This document shows positions 25,347 to 33,912 of a DNA stretch of 64,000 nt, in pieces (the first letter of the stretch is position 1; every line of letters begins with the position of its first letter). The DNA lies in assembly GCF_000155675.2 (NCBI RefSeq), contig NC_020911.1:3152501-3216500 (forward strand), read 5' to 3'. A program made the position numbers and the translations under genes. The stretch comes from Octadecabacter antarcticus 307. GTDB lineage: Bacteria; Pseudomonadota; Alphaproteobacteria; Rhodobacterales; Rhodobacteraceae. The notes beneath the pieces are model-generated. The model was given only the letters and a program-made list of their open reading frames with translations. It had not been told where the DNA came from and made no database searches.

Positions 25347-26177
25347 ATGTTCAGTAATACAAAGCTATTTCGTCGCCTGATGTCCGGCGCTGTTTGCTTT
25401 CCGGCACCCGGCGTATTTGACGGCTTTTCAGCGCGTCTAGCTGAGCGTACTGGAGCGCAAATACTTCACGCCAGCGGAGGAGCAATTTCGCGTGCGATCG
25501 GTTATTCAGATACGGGTCTGGTGACCATGACTGAAATGCTGGGACGCATAGACGAGATCATCGCTGCTTGTGATGCGCCGGTTTTCGCGGATGCCGATAC
25601 AGGCTTCGGCAATACGACGAACGCAGCACGGACCGCCCGATGCTACCATGCCGCTGGTGTCGCTGGGCTGCATGTTGAGGACCAGACCTTCCCTAAGCGT
25701 TGTGGACACATGAGCGGCGTGACAATCATCCCCGCGCAAGAAATGGCCGATAAAATCAACGCTATGAAAAATAAGGTCGGTGACGATATGCTGATTGCGG
25801 CGCGCACTGACGCAGTTTCCGTCGAGGGACTAGATGCGGCGCTGCACCGTATGGACCTTTACGTTAAAGCCGGTGCCGATATGGCCTTTGTCGAAGGTAT
25901 CACTAACATTTCAGAGGTGCGAGTCATCGCGGCCGCTCTTCCCAGCGTTCCGCTCGTTTTCAATCAAGGCAATGCATCGAGTGGTGGTGCTATCAATCTT
26001 GATGCGCTCGCGGAGAACGCCGTCCGTATTGCGCTTTATCCTGGCGACCTCCAACGCGGTGCAGGTTGGGCAATACAAGCGACGATGGAGGCCATTTTGA
26101 AAACAAACTCAACCGTGTCTGTTGCCAATCAGATGTTCACAAATGCAGAACGCGACGGCTTGTTTGACCAAGACTAA
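25347..26177 (+). CDS. PEP mutase/isocitrate lyase-family lyase
   Basis: A 276-aa protein starting MFSNTKLFRRLM at 25347. An upstream in-frame start at 25263 would lie before the predicted promoter. Family signatures: FPAPGVFDGFSARLAERTGAQILHASGGAISRAIGYSDTGLVTMTEML, PVFADADTGFGN (metal-binding Asp), GVAGLHVEDQTFPKRCGHMSG (catalytic loop; Cys in the KRCGH motif as in isocitrate lyase and 2-methylisocitrate/dimethylmalate lyases), AARTDA and NQGNASSGGA. It likely cleaves a C-C bond in a 2-hydroxy-dicarboxylate. The KRCGH motif argues for a lyase rather than a phosphonomutase. Confidence 0.88.
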   Translation: MFSNTKLFRRLMSGAVCFPAPGVFDGFSARLAERTGAQILHASGGAISRAIGYSDTGLVTMTEMLGRIDEIIAACDAPVFADADTGFGNTTNAARTARCYHAAGVAGLHVEDQTFPKRCGHMSGVTIIPAQEMADKINAMKNKVGDDMLIAARTDAVSVEGLDAALHRMDLYVKAGADMAFVEGITNISEVRVIAAALPSVPLVFNQGNASSGGAINLDALAENAVRIALYPGDLQRGAGWAIQATMEAILKTNSTVSVANQMFTNAERDGLFDQD

Positions 26178-26226
26178 ATATGTGACGCAATGATATTGCG
26201 ACACTCAAAAGGAAACGGTATTTTTC

Positions 26227-27450
26227 ATGTCTGTGATAGAGCTCGCCAAAGCCACACTGGAACGCATTGCAGCCGATGAAGATCGGATAAGAGCGTTCGT
26301 GCATATTGATCATGACACAGTATATGCCGAAGCAAAACGCCTTCAGAATACAGGTACAAAAGGGCCATTGTCAGGAGATGTCATCGCGATTAAGGATCTC
26401 TTCGACGTAGCAGGCATGCCGACACGATGCGGCTCAGCCATCTACGGAGAACACCAAGCACAGCGCGACTCTGCGGCGGTTGCGTCAATCCGAGCGGCAG
26501 GCGGCCTTATCGTAGGCAAGTCAGTCACAACGGAATTCGCGTACATGACGCCTGGTCCAACACGCAATCCCCACAATTTTGACCGAACGCCCGGCGGCTC
26601 GTCTAGCGGGTCGGCCGCATCGGTTGCGGCGCATTTCGTTACCATGGCGACCGGGACACAAACGGCTGGATCTATAATTCGCCCAGCCGCTTTTTGTGGC
26701 GTCGTCGGCTTTAAGCCAAGTTTTGCATCAATCAGTCGCAGCGGTTTATCTGTTTTTGGGGAAACATTAGATACGATTGGAGGATTTTCTCGTGATGTCG
26801 CGACTGTATCAAGGTTTGTGGGCGTCATGGCAGACCGGCCTGGACTTATTACGCCAGAGCGCATTAGAGTTCCCAAACTTGCACTTTGGCGCACGCCCGA
26901 TGCGGATCAGGCAGACGACGCCGCATTGGCAGAACTGGAGCGCGTAGCGAATGCAGCTGCACGTGCGGGTGCTGTCGTAACTGAATTTGTGGGCGGATCA
27001 GGGTGGAGCGCTCTACTGCAAGCCCATACAACTATTATGGCCCACGAAGGAGCGCGTTCCTTGGGATATGAGTTTACCGCACATCCCAACCTGTTAAGCA
27101 CTTCTCTTCATGACTTCTTGTCCAAGGGCGCAAAAATTGATGGTGAAACTTATCTTAAAGCTCGACAGATCTCTATCCAAGAGAGCGCAAAACTACTCGT
27201 GGAAATGTCTAGTTTTGATGCAATTTTGACCTTGAGCGCGGTTGGTGAAGCGCCATGCTCTACAATAAGCACTGGTAACCCGCACTTTAACAAGGTTTGG
27301 ACTCTGGTGGGCGGGCCAGCCTTTCATCTACCTACGGGCACAGGGCCGACGGGCATGCCTCTCGGAGTCCAAGTTTGTTGTGCCCCGCAGGAAGATGAGC
27401 GTGCCGCTGCCGTAGCCTTATGGTTGGAAGCAGCGATAGGATATTGTTAA
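26227..27450 (+). CDS. Amidase-signature hydrolase, malonamidase-like
   Basis: A 407-aa enzyme of the Ser-cisSer-Lys family. The catalytic Lys is in VIAIKDLFDVAG, the cis-Ser in RTPGGSSSGSAASVA and the nucleophile Ser in ATGTQTAGSIIRPAAFCG, with FKPSFASISRSG following. This block closely resembles malonamidase E2 of Bradyrhizobium, which releases malonate from malonamate. The AGS in place of GGS around the nucleophile is unusual for the wider family. The start follows AAAGGAAACG. Co-transcribed with the lyase 49 bp upstream. Malonamate or ureidomalonate are plausible substrates given matA and matB nearby; the specificity is inferred. Confidence 0.85.
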   Translation: MSVIELAKATLERIAADEDRIRAFVHIDHDTVYAEAKRLQNTGTKGPLSGDVIAIKDLFDVAGMPTRCGSAIYGEHQAQRDSAAVASIRAAGGLIVGKSVTTEFAYMTPGPTRNPHNFDRTPGGSSSGSAASVAAHFVTMATGTQTAGSIIRPAAFCGVVGFKPSFASISRSGLSVFGETLDTIGGFSRDVATVSRFVGVMADRPGLITPERIRVPKLALWRTPDADQADDAALAELERVANAAARAGAVVTEFVGGSGWSALLQAHTTIMAHEGARSLGYEFTAHPNLLSTSLHDFLSKGAKIDGETYLKARQISIQESAKLLVEMSSFDAILTLSAVGEAPCSTISTGNPHFNKVWTLVGGPAFHLPTGTGPTGMPLGVQVCCAPQEDERAAAVALWLEAAIGYC

Positions 27451-27983
27451 GTGGCACTTTCAGAAGAAACCTGTTTGAGATGGACAGGGCGCTTTCGTAG
27501 CATTTGAGGGTGACAAAACACAGCCCGTTTTGCCACTTCAAGACATCCTCAGAAATCATTCGCCTGGTCACCGGTGCGTATCACAGATCTGGCTTTGTTT
27601 GGCGCGCTCGGCATTACGTTGATTGGGCAGGCCTTCCGCTTTGCACCCGCTGCGGTAGTGGCACGGTAATCCCCCCATTTTTAATGGGGCTCGGCCGTAG
27701 AATTCACGCGGCTGTTTTCAGTTTCATTGTGGGTGTGATGCCGCCGATGCCCATGTTGGGTCTCTCATTGTTGTAAGTCCAGAGCCATTCAGTTGCTTGT
27801 TCTTGTGCCTCCTCGATGGTTTCAAAGATGTATTGGCTCAGCCATTCGCCGCGAATGGCTCGATTGTAGCGCTGGATATAGGCGTTCTGCTGAGGCTTGC
27901 CTGGTTGGATATGTTCAAGCCGAACGCCGTGTTTCTCGGCCCATGTCATCATGGTCCCATTGATGTATTCTGGGCCGCTGTCC

Positions 27984-28023
27984 GTTGCCTGACAGTTGAT
28001 TGCAAAGCAATCAATGAGAAGGG
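27984..28023 (-). repeat. Hairpin element in IS3 orfB (40 nt, reversed)
   Basis: Minus strand CCCTTCTC, stem TTGATTGC/GCAATCAA with TTT loop, then CTGTCAGGCAAC, diverged at both ends. Target near C^GACAGC. Confidence 0.8.
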
Positions 28024-28200
28024 ACACGTATGGTTTGGGGTTTGCCGCACCACTCGATGATCTGGTTCAGGCTCCGGACGACGCGTTCTGCGGGCAGCGA
28101 GACGTCCACGTCAATGCACAAGCCTTCACGATTGAAGTCATCCAAGACGTTAAGAGTTCGGATCGATCTGCCGTCTGCAAGCTGATCCGCCATGAAATCC

Positions 28201-28239
28201 CCTCTCATTGATTGCACAGCAATCAACTGCCGGGCAGCG
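28201..28239 (+). repeat. Hairpin element in IS3 orfB (39 nt)
   Basis: CCTCTC, stem ATTGATTGC/GCAATCAA with ACA loop, then CTGCCGGGCAGCG. Same site as 15226-15264. Confidence 0.88.
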
Positions 28240-28352
28240 ATAGACCAGGTCTCGTTTGGTGCATCAGGCACCGCCAACGGCTCGGGTTTGTCACGTTTGA
28301 GGCGATTTTTAGGCTTGATCCGCAGGTTCAGCTCCAGTTCGCAGTAGATCCG

Positions 28353-28368
28353 CCTGACGGCCAGTGGG
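28353..28368 (+). repeat. 16-nt remnant of hairpin element
   Basis: CCTGACGG followed directly by CCAGTGGG. The 40-nt element at 15378-15417 has the same ends with 24 nt of hairpin between them. The codons on either side (KRVY and RIYCE in related IS3 proteins) show that these 16 nt are themselves extra. Confidence 0.75.
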
Positions 28369-28599
28369 ATACACGCGTTTGTGGTTCCAGCCGTAGCCCT
28401 GCACGTTGCGTAAATATAAAAAACACAACCCAAAGCCCCACGTGCGCTTGTTCTTGGTCAGGCGTTCCAGCCAATCTGCTCTCTCCTCATTCTCATCACT
28501 CAAGATCGGGCTGTACCGATAGCAGGTCTCGCTGATTTGGAAGGTACGGCAGGCAAGTGCGATACTGGTGCCCCGCTGCATGACTGCATTTATGGCCAT

Positions 28600-28637
28600 C
28601 CACTGAACGGCAGTGAATGGCACATTCACCGAGAGGG
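28600..28637 (-). repeat. Hairpin element in IS3 orfB (38 nt, reversed)
   Basis: Minus strand CCTCTC, stem GTGAATG/CATTCAC with TGC loop, then TGCCGTTCAGTG. Target C^GATGGCC. Confidence 0.85.
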
Positions 28638-28682
28638 TATCGTCGGCGAGACGGCCTTATCGCTTTTTTCCGAGCGCCTCCT

Positions 28683-28925
28683 TCAGAAGAACGTCTCGGA
28701 CATACTCATCTCAGCATACATCCTCTTGAGACGGCGGTTTTGCTCGGCCATGTCCTTCATCTCGGTGATCAAGGACGCATCCATGCCGCCGAACTTGGCA
28801 CGCCACTTGTAAAAACTGGCGCTGCTCATCCCATGCTCTCGGCACAGATCAGAGACCGGCGTACCGCCCTCCGCCTGCTTCAAAATGCCCATGACCTGTG
28901 CGTCGCTAAATCGCGCTATCTTCAT
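28683..28925 (-). CDS. IS3 transposase subunit OrfA
   Basis: An 80-aa subunit starting MKIARFSDAQVMGILKQAEGG at 28925. Helix-turn-helix TPVSDLCREHGMSSASFYKWRAKFGGM, then the coiled ending MAEQNRRLKRMYAEM. The frame is open to its stop at 28683. Alone it is only the DNA-binding part; the partner OrfB is broken. Confidence 0.88.
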   Translation of the reverse strand: MKIARFSDAQVMGILKQAEGGTPVSDLCREHGMSSASFYKWRAKFGGMDASLITEMKDMAEQNRRLKRMYAEMSMSETFF

Positions 28926-28994
28926 CAAAAATCTCCTCAGATATCTTGCTGAGAAAATTTGAGTTTTGAATGCCAACAATTTGGGGGGGATTAC

Positions 28995-29517
28995 CTAAGC
29001 ATACTGTCTAAACTGGGTCTGGTTGCGTTTCGTAACAACCGTCGTGAGGTGTGTCTCACTGATACATTACCTCTGTTCAAACTACGTGGCCCGATATGGG
29101 CATTGCAGCTATGGCTGTCGACGTCTTATACCCAAAATTTTTCCAATATTTCGATCAAAACACCCTAGCTTTTTCCGCAAATTAAACAGCGGTCTATTTA
29201 AATATTCTTTTTTCTTTACTGCCCTAAAAGATACTTAGAATACGCCTTTATATTAAAAAAACTTCTATTTTACCTCGATCAATGCTTGCACAAAAAAACC
29301 CATTTTTGGACACTAAATTGTCAATTTATACCCATAAAATAATATCTAACTTTGATATTGCCAGAGGATATTGAGGGTTTTTTCATCCATGGGCGATCTG
29401 TTCCTAGCGCAGCTTGTTACTTAACAGCACTTGAAATGAAAACAACTTGAGACTGCGGCGTTTGGCATTGTGTTGTTGGACATTATTTTAATCTAACCGG
29501 AAAAGATGCCCCTTATT
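28995..29517. other. AT-rich intergenic region upstream of RTX-like gene
   Basis: No gene is recognised on either strand. Composition is clearly more AT-rich than the neighbours, especially 29150-29350. It must contain the promoter of the repeat protein, but I cannot place boxes with confidence. Confidence 0.5.
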
Positions 29518-30987
29518 ATGAATATTAGCATAGAGACCCAAATCAACACGCACACACCAAGCAACCAACAAAGCCCACAGAACACCGCGCTGAGCGATGA
29601 CGGATGGGTGATCACATCGATGTCCTACGCTCAGGATGGCGGCGGTTGGGACGTCTATTCCCGCAGCGTTGACGTTTTACCTACGGTGGGTGGCGACGAC
29701 ACAATCGATGGAACTGCTGCCGCTGATACCATTACCTTCACGTCCTTAAGCACTACAGTTAACGCGGGCGAAGGGGCCAATACGATCACGGGCACGTCAG
29801 GCAACAACCTGATCATTGCCGGTTCCGGTGCTGATACGATTACCTTCACATCAGGCAACAACACGATCGAGGCTGGCGATGGCGCGAATACAATTACTGC
29901 TACGGAGGGCGACAACACGATTACTTCTGGTACCGGCGCCGATACGATCACCGTGACATCTGGAGACAACACAATCCATGCTGGCGACGGCGCGAATACA
30001 ATCACTGCGACGTCAGGCTCAAACACCGTTACCACGGGCTCTGGTGCCACCACCATCACGACGAGCGGATTAGCCGGCGGTGACCACATCATGACTGATG
30101 GTCCAATGTTGTTCGACTTCGTCTTCGACGAGGGACTCGAAATTGACGGTATCGGTGATTTTGATGCGTTTGATAGAATCCATATCGCATCAGGCGGCAA
30201 CATGATCACCTCGGGTAGTGGTGCTGATACGATCACCGTTACATCCGGCGACAACACAATCCATGCTGGCGACGGCGCGAATACAATCACTGCGACGTCA
30301 GGCTCAAACACCGTTACCACGGGCTCTGGTGCTGATACAATCACCGTTACATCCGGCGACAACACAATCCATGCTGGCGACGGCGCGAATACAATCACTG
30401 CGACGTCAGGCTCAAACACCGTTACCACGGGCTCTGGTGCTGATACAATCACCGTCACATCCGGCGTCAACACGATCGAAGCTGGCGACGGCGCGAATAC
30501 AATCACTGCGACGTCAGGCTCAAACACTATTACCACGGGCTCTGGTGCCGACACCATCACGACGGGCGGATTAGCAGGCAGTAGCAATACGATCAACGCT
30601 GGCGACGGAGCCAATACAATTACAACTGGGGATGGGAGCGACGTGGTCACGGGCGGTAACGGTGTCGATACGATCACGACGGGCGGCGGCGATGACATCA
30701 TCAATGCCGGTGGCGGTGACGACATCATGACTGGCGGTGCGGGGTCGGATGACTTCATCTTCGAGGATGGATATGGGAATGATAGTATCATTGACTTTGA
30801 TGCGCTTGATGGCGACGAAGATATCATTCTGAGCAACGTGACCGGCATCACAGACTATTCCGATTTGACTGCGAACCACCTTACAGCCAACGCATCAGGT
30901 GATGCAGTGATCTTTGATGGTGCAGACACAATCACCCTAACCGGCGTGTTGATAGCCGATCTGGATGCGACTAATTTTATCTTCTGA
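29518..30987 (+). CDS. RTX-like calcium-binding repeat protein
   Basis: About 489 aa starting MNISIETQINTHTP (ATG 29518; ATG 29506 leaves no space after GGAAAAG). No Sec signal. Most of the protein is a glycine/aspartate-rich beta-roll: GDDTIDGTAAADTITF, then repeating units GSGADTITVTSGDNTIHAGD and GANTITATSGSNTVTT. RTX-like nonapeptides GGGDDIINAGGGDDIMTGGAG lie near residue 400, and a GSDDFIFEDGYGNDSIIDFD capping module ends in TNFIF. The C-terminal hydrophobic end is typical of type I secretion substrates. Four DNA units of 108 bp are almost identical, indicating recent expansion. An alternative view is a surface-layer or adhesin protein. No secretion ABC genes adjoin it. Confidence 0.85.
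   Translation: MNISIETQINTHTPSNQQSPQNTALSDDGWVITSMSYAQDGGGWDVYSRSVDVLPTVGGDDTIDGTAAADTITFTSLSTTVNAGEGANTITGTSGNNLIIAGSGADTITFTSGNNTIEAGDGANTITATEGDNTITSGTGADTITVTSGDNTIHAGDGANTITATSGSNTVTTGSGATTITTSGLAGGDHIMTDGPMLFDFVFDEGLEIDGIGDFDAFDRIHIASGGNMITSGSGADTITVTSGDNTIHAGDGANTITATSGSNTVTTGSGADTITVTSGDNTIHAGDGANTITATSGSNTVTTGSGADTITVTSGVNTIEAGDGANTITATSGSNTITTGSGADTITTGGLAGSSNTINAGDGANTITTGDGSDVVTGGNGVDTITTGGGDDIINAGGGDDIMTGGAGSDDFIFEDGYGNDSIIDFDALDGDEDIILSNVTGITDYSDLTANHLTANASGDAVIFDGADTITLTGVLIADLDATNFIF
29932..30537 (+). repeat. 108-bp coding repeats in RTX-like gene
   Basis: Near-identical 108-bp (36-codon) units start at about 29932, 30214, 30322 and 30430. The last three are in direct tandem; a 174-bp non-repeat segment separates the first from them. 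Confidence 0.85.
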
Positions 30988-31356
30988 TCCCACCCCTATT
31001 TAGTCCCTGTGCCAGTTGTAGCACGGGGCTGACGACTTAATATTTGTCTGCTTTAGGCGGCTATGGCAAGAAAAGTGCGTAGACAGGCTTGAATAACCAT
31101 CCAACAAAGCCCAACCTTGAATGCATCAAATGGGCCTGCAGGACAGCTTACGCCGTGCAACTCTAGGACCCAAACTCGTTGGGCCATTTGATCTTATGAC
31201 TGGCGATGCGGCCGAGCACATCAGTGAGCTATGCTTGTGAGACGACACCATTCAGTTTGGCGGTTTTTTGTTAACTGACAATTCTTTGCGATGTTTGAAT
31301 GTCTGGACTGCGCACGCTGCAACGCGGCAGGAAAAAACTGATCAAGGGCAGCAATG
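30988..31356. other. Intergenic region after RTX-like gene
   Basis: A stem-loop GTGC/GCAC flanked by CCC/GGG around 31005-31028 may terminate the upstream gene. The remainder holds no recognisable gene. Confidence 0.45.
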
Positions 31357-31582
31357 GGCCTATTCTGTTGAAAAACTCGAAAAATAGGATTTCGAAAATT
31401 CCCGCCAAAAGCACGCCCTTGCGAATACTCAAAGAAGATTGCCCCGAATGGCTCCAAAGAGACGCAACAGCGTTTTGAGCCCTCTTTTTTGCCGAACCCC
31501 TCGCCGAAGTATCATAGTTGCGCTGTGCGGAGGACTATTTTCGAATTTCGGTCAAAATTGGAGTTTTTCAACAGAATAGGCT
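31357..31582. mobile_element. MITE-like element, 226 bp
   Basis: Inverted terminal repeats of about 22 bp: GGCCTATTCTGTTGAAAAAC at 31357 and its inverse with one mismatch ending at 31582. No transposase is encoded. The motif TTCTGTTGAAAAA also occurs at the ends of the IS1182 at 11088-12740, so it may be a nonautonomous derivative mobilised by a related transposase. Confidence 0.75.
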
Positions 31583-32173
31583 CGTAGCCGCCTTACGAAT
31601 TTCTTTTGAACAACAGCTTTTTCCGCCCATAGGTGCACGTTTCGGGAAAAACGATTTGAACTTTGGCCAAAAGCCATCACTGCGAGAAATGCTCTAAAAG
31701 CTTACACATAAGCTATTGAATTTAAACAGATTAAAACCTTTAATCATCAAAATCACTCAATCTCCTTTTTAACGAAGGTGGAACGGTCATCATCCACCAA
31801 ATACTCCCTCTCACTGGGAAATAAAATCTGCGCGTGGGGGTGATAGTGGGTCTACGGAAGCTTAGTTTGAAGCGATCAGCCCCCCCCACCCCCCCAAATA
31901 CCGACGCCGTGAGGTCCCAGTAGTTGAATGTTCCAGAATGGTGTCTCGATGGAACGTAAACTGATTGGGAGTGATGTCGCTGGGACAGCTATTTGTCCCA
32001 GCTAACTCTTTGTTATTTATATACTTATATCAGTGTTACAGTAGACTAGAGAAAGATATTAGATGGTTGGATTGTAGAAATGGTTTATGGTTATTGGCTT
32101 AGGCTCAGGACCCATTAAACTACTTGATGCTAATATTACTGCGTGATTCAAAGTCCCAAATCGTGGGGGTTAG
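31583..32173. other. Gene-free region with homopolymeric C tract
   Basis: No coding signal. It includes C8-A-C7 at about 31879-31895 and an AT-rich segment 32010-32100 just before the IS5. Confidence 0.5.
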
Positions 32174-32306
32174 AATGAGCAATCTTTATTGGCTGAGTGA
32201 AGTGCAGATGGATCGGCTTCGGCCTTACTTTCCGAAGAGCCGAGGCCGTGCACACTGAGACGATCGCCGCGTTCTGAGCGGGATTATTTTCATTAACCGC
32301 AACGGG

Positions 32307-32393
32307 GCGAATGACGGTTCGGGCCGCGGGCCCGATGAAACGTCCAGTGGACGTTTCAAGGCATGAGCGGGCGGAGCCCCGGTAATCGCCCGT
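32307..32393 (+). repeat. Second class of palindromic insert (87 nt) in IS5 transposase
   Basis: 87 extra nucleotides (29 codons) split NRNG from LRWCDAP. They contain GAAACGTCC-AGT-GGACGTTTC, a 9-bp perfect hairpin, and CGGGCC-GC-GGGCCCG. The ends differ from the 40-nt family. Confidence 0.7.
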
Positions 32394-32536
32394 CTACGGT
32401 GGTGTGATGCGCCTGCCGAATATGGGCGGCCGAAGACTTTGTATAATCGTTGGAAGCGCTGGAGTGACATGGATGTGTTCGCCCGGATCATGATGGGACT
32501 GGCCGAGCAGGCCCCAGACAATAAGACAATTTCGAT

Positions 32537-32575
32537 CCCCTCTCATCGAAACTGTGTTTCGACTGCCGGGCAGCG
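32537..32575 (+). repeat. Hairpin element in IS5 transposase (39 nt)
   Basis: CCCCTCTC, stem TCGAAAC/GTTTCGA with TGT loop, then CTGCCGGGCAGCG; target ATC^GATCGA. Confidence 0.88.
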
Positions 32576-32676
32576 GATCGAGGATATGACGCTGAATGGT
32601 TCCGAGAAGGCCTTATAGACAAGGGAACTCGCCCCTCTATCCCTAGACGCAAATCACGCAAGACAACCATCAAATA

Positions 32677-32718
32677 CCCCTTTCGTGACATTGCTTTGCA
32701 ATGCACTGCCGGGCAATG
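32677..32718 (+). repeat. Hairpin element in IS5 transposase (42 nt)
   Basis: CCCCTTTC, stem GTGACATTGC/GCAATGCAC with TTT loop, then TGCCGGGCAATG; target TAC^GATAAG between TIKY and DKRR. It introduces a TGA. Confidence 0.88.
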
Positions 32719-32972
32719 GATAAGAGACGCGACAAACGACGCAACCGTATCGAGCGCATGTTCGGCAGGATCAAAGACTGGAGACGCGTCGCAACACGCT
32801 ACGACAGAAGCCCAACAGTCTTCCTCTCCACCATCATGCTCGCCGCCACCGTTATATTTTGGTTATGAGTCCTGAGCCTAGATGTCACACCCGCCAGAAC
32901 CCAGTATATTATTTATTTTTCAATGCCTTATGTGTGACAGTATTTCAGATTTGGGACACAGGCGACCCGACC

Positions 32973-33500
32973 TCAATCCTCATTGAAAATGAGTGACGTA
33001 GGAACAGTCAATACTCGTTGCTGTTTTCCTCGGCCGAACCGAAGTGCCGACGGAGGCTTTTCAACGCCGCTGATCTTAAGCAAAACTGAAACATGTGCGC
33101 CCTTTCGCCATTTCGTTTGGCCAAAAAGCATCGCAGCCGGTGAACTCGGCCCTGACCGAACCGCGAAGACTTTCTTTTTCGCGCACACAAAGATGCCATG
33201 ACGAGCAAGCGCAGCTTCGGGGGCCGCAATGTCACCACTATCAGATTTCCCAAAAGCTGCTTCCAGCAACTCTCTAACTGATCGCTTTATGCCATGATCA
33301 AGATTGAGCGTTGAGCACAGCAAAAAATCGAGAGCATCGCCTCCCTCGGAACTCTCCTCATCTTCACGACAACCCAAAATCATTGCAGTCATTGCTTCAA
33401 CAAGATTCGCCAGACGAAGTTCGTTGTTTTCACCATCAAACAAGAAAAGGTCCAGATCAGTCAGGATTGTTGAGGCCGTGTCTGCCTCCCGGGTATCAGC
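32973..33500 (-). pseudogene. Unrecognised protein, N-terminally truncated by IS481
   Basis: A minus-strand frame runs from the IS481 junction at about 33500 to 32973: IGADTREADTASTILTDLDLFLFDGENN, LRLANLVEAMTAMILGCREDEESSEGGDALDFLLCS, LFGQTKWRKGAHVSVLLKISGVE and a C-terminal RVLTVPTSLIF. A first ATG at 33443 would give 156 aa, but the open frame continues upstream into the IS relic, so the natural N-terminus is missing. The C-terminal layout (TKWxxGAHVxxLLKIxGVE, then LRFGRGKQQRVLTVPTSLI) resembles winged-helix tails of phage or plasmid replication proteins, but I do not recognise a family with confidence. Confidence 0.5.
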
Positions 33501-33696
33501 ACCAATCGATCTTGCTTTTGCCGTGAATATGGTGTGTTCCGGTTACGTGGTTGCTCACAAAATTGAATGCCCTTGTCCGTCAGAATTGTGTGGATCTTGT
33601 ATGGCACCGCTTTCAGCACAGCCTCCAGGAACTCCCAGGCCGTCTTGCGATTTGCTTTTTCTACAAGCCGTGCCACGGCAAACTTGCTGGTTCGGT

Positions 33697-33738
33697 CCCT
33701 CTCGTGACATCGCTTTGCGATTCACTGCCGGGCAATGA
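33697..33738 (+). repeat. Hairpin element in IS481 transposase B
   Basis: CCCTCTC, stem GTGACATCGC/GCGATTCAC with TTT loop, then TGCCGGGCAATG. Splits FVAID from RTSKFAVARL. Confidence 0.88.
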
Positions 33739-33912
33739 ATGGCAACAAAGAGATAAAGTTTTCCTTCGTTGGTGCGCAACTCTGCAATGTCGATATGAAA
33801 ATATCCGATCGGATAGCGTTTGAACTTTTGTCGTTTCGGCTTGTCGCCCTCCATATCTGGCAGTCGGGATATCCCATGCCGTTGCAAATAACGATGCAGG
33901 GAAGATCGCGTC

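Larger units (their letters stand above)
27704..28682 (-). pseudogene. IS3 orfB transposase, broken by hairpin elements
   Basis: In pieces on the minus strand: [118 protein letters not shown], then TDSGPEYINGTMMTWAEKHGVRLEHIQPGKPQQNAY and NERPNMGIGGITPTMKLKTAA to the stop at 27704. Insertions at 27984-28023, 28201-28239, 28353-28368 and 28600-28637 break it. The rve core residues are otherwise recognisable. Confidence 0.88.
27666..28994 (-). mobile_element. IS3-family element B, degenerate
   Basis: Inverted ends GTAATCCCCCCA at 27666-27677 and its inverse (with one extra G) at about 28982-28994. The element carries orfA and orfB on the minus strand. Three full hairpin elements and one 16-nt remnant interrupt orfB. 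Relic B' at 15205-15461 is a partial copy of the same IS with hairpins at the same two sites. Confidence 0.88.
32174..32868 (+). pseudogene. IS5-family transposase, internally deleted and interrupted
   Basis: Starts MSNLYWLSEVQMDRLRPYFPK, then a stop at about 32258 replaces a residue before DDRRVLSGIIFINRNG. An 87-nt extra segment (32307-32393) follows before WCDAPAEYGRPKTLYNRWKRWSDMDVFARIMMGLAEQAPD. After a hairpin element at 32537 a large internal deletion joins to GYDAEWFREGLIDKGTRPSIP, then a second hairpin at 32677. The end is DKRRNRIERMFGRIKDWRRVATRYD with the last catalytic Glu, then FLSTIMLAATVIFWL. Clearly inactive. Confidence 0.88.

Noticed and set aside
29655..30851. Long minus-strand open frame opposite the RTX-like gene
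   Set aside because: A shadow of a repetitive coding strand; its Pro/Val/Ser repeats follow from the repeats on the plus strand.
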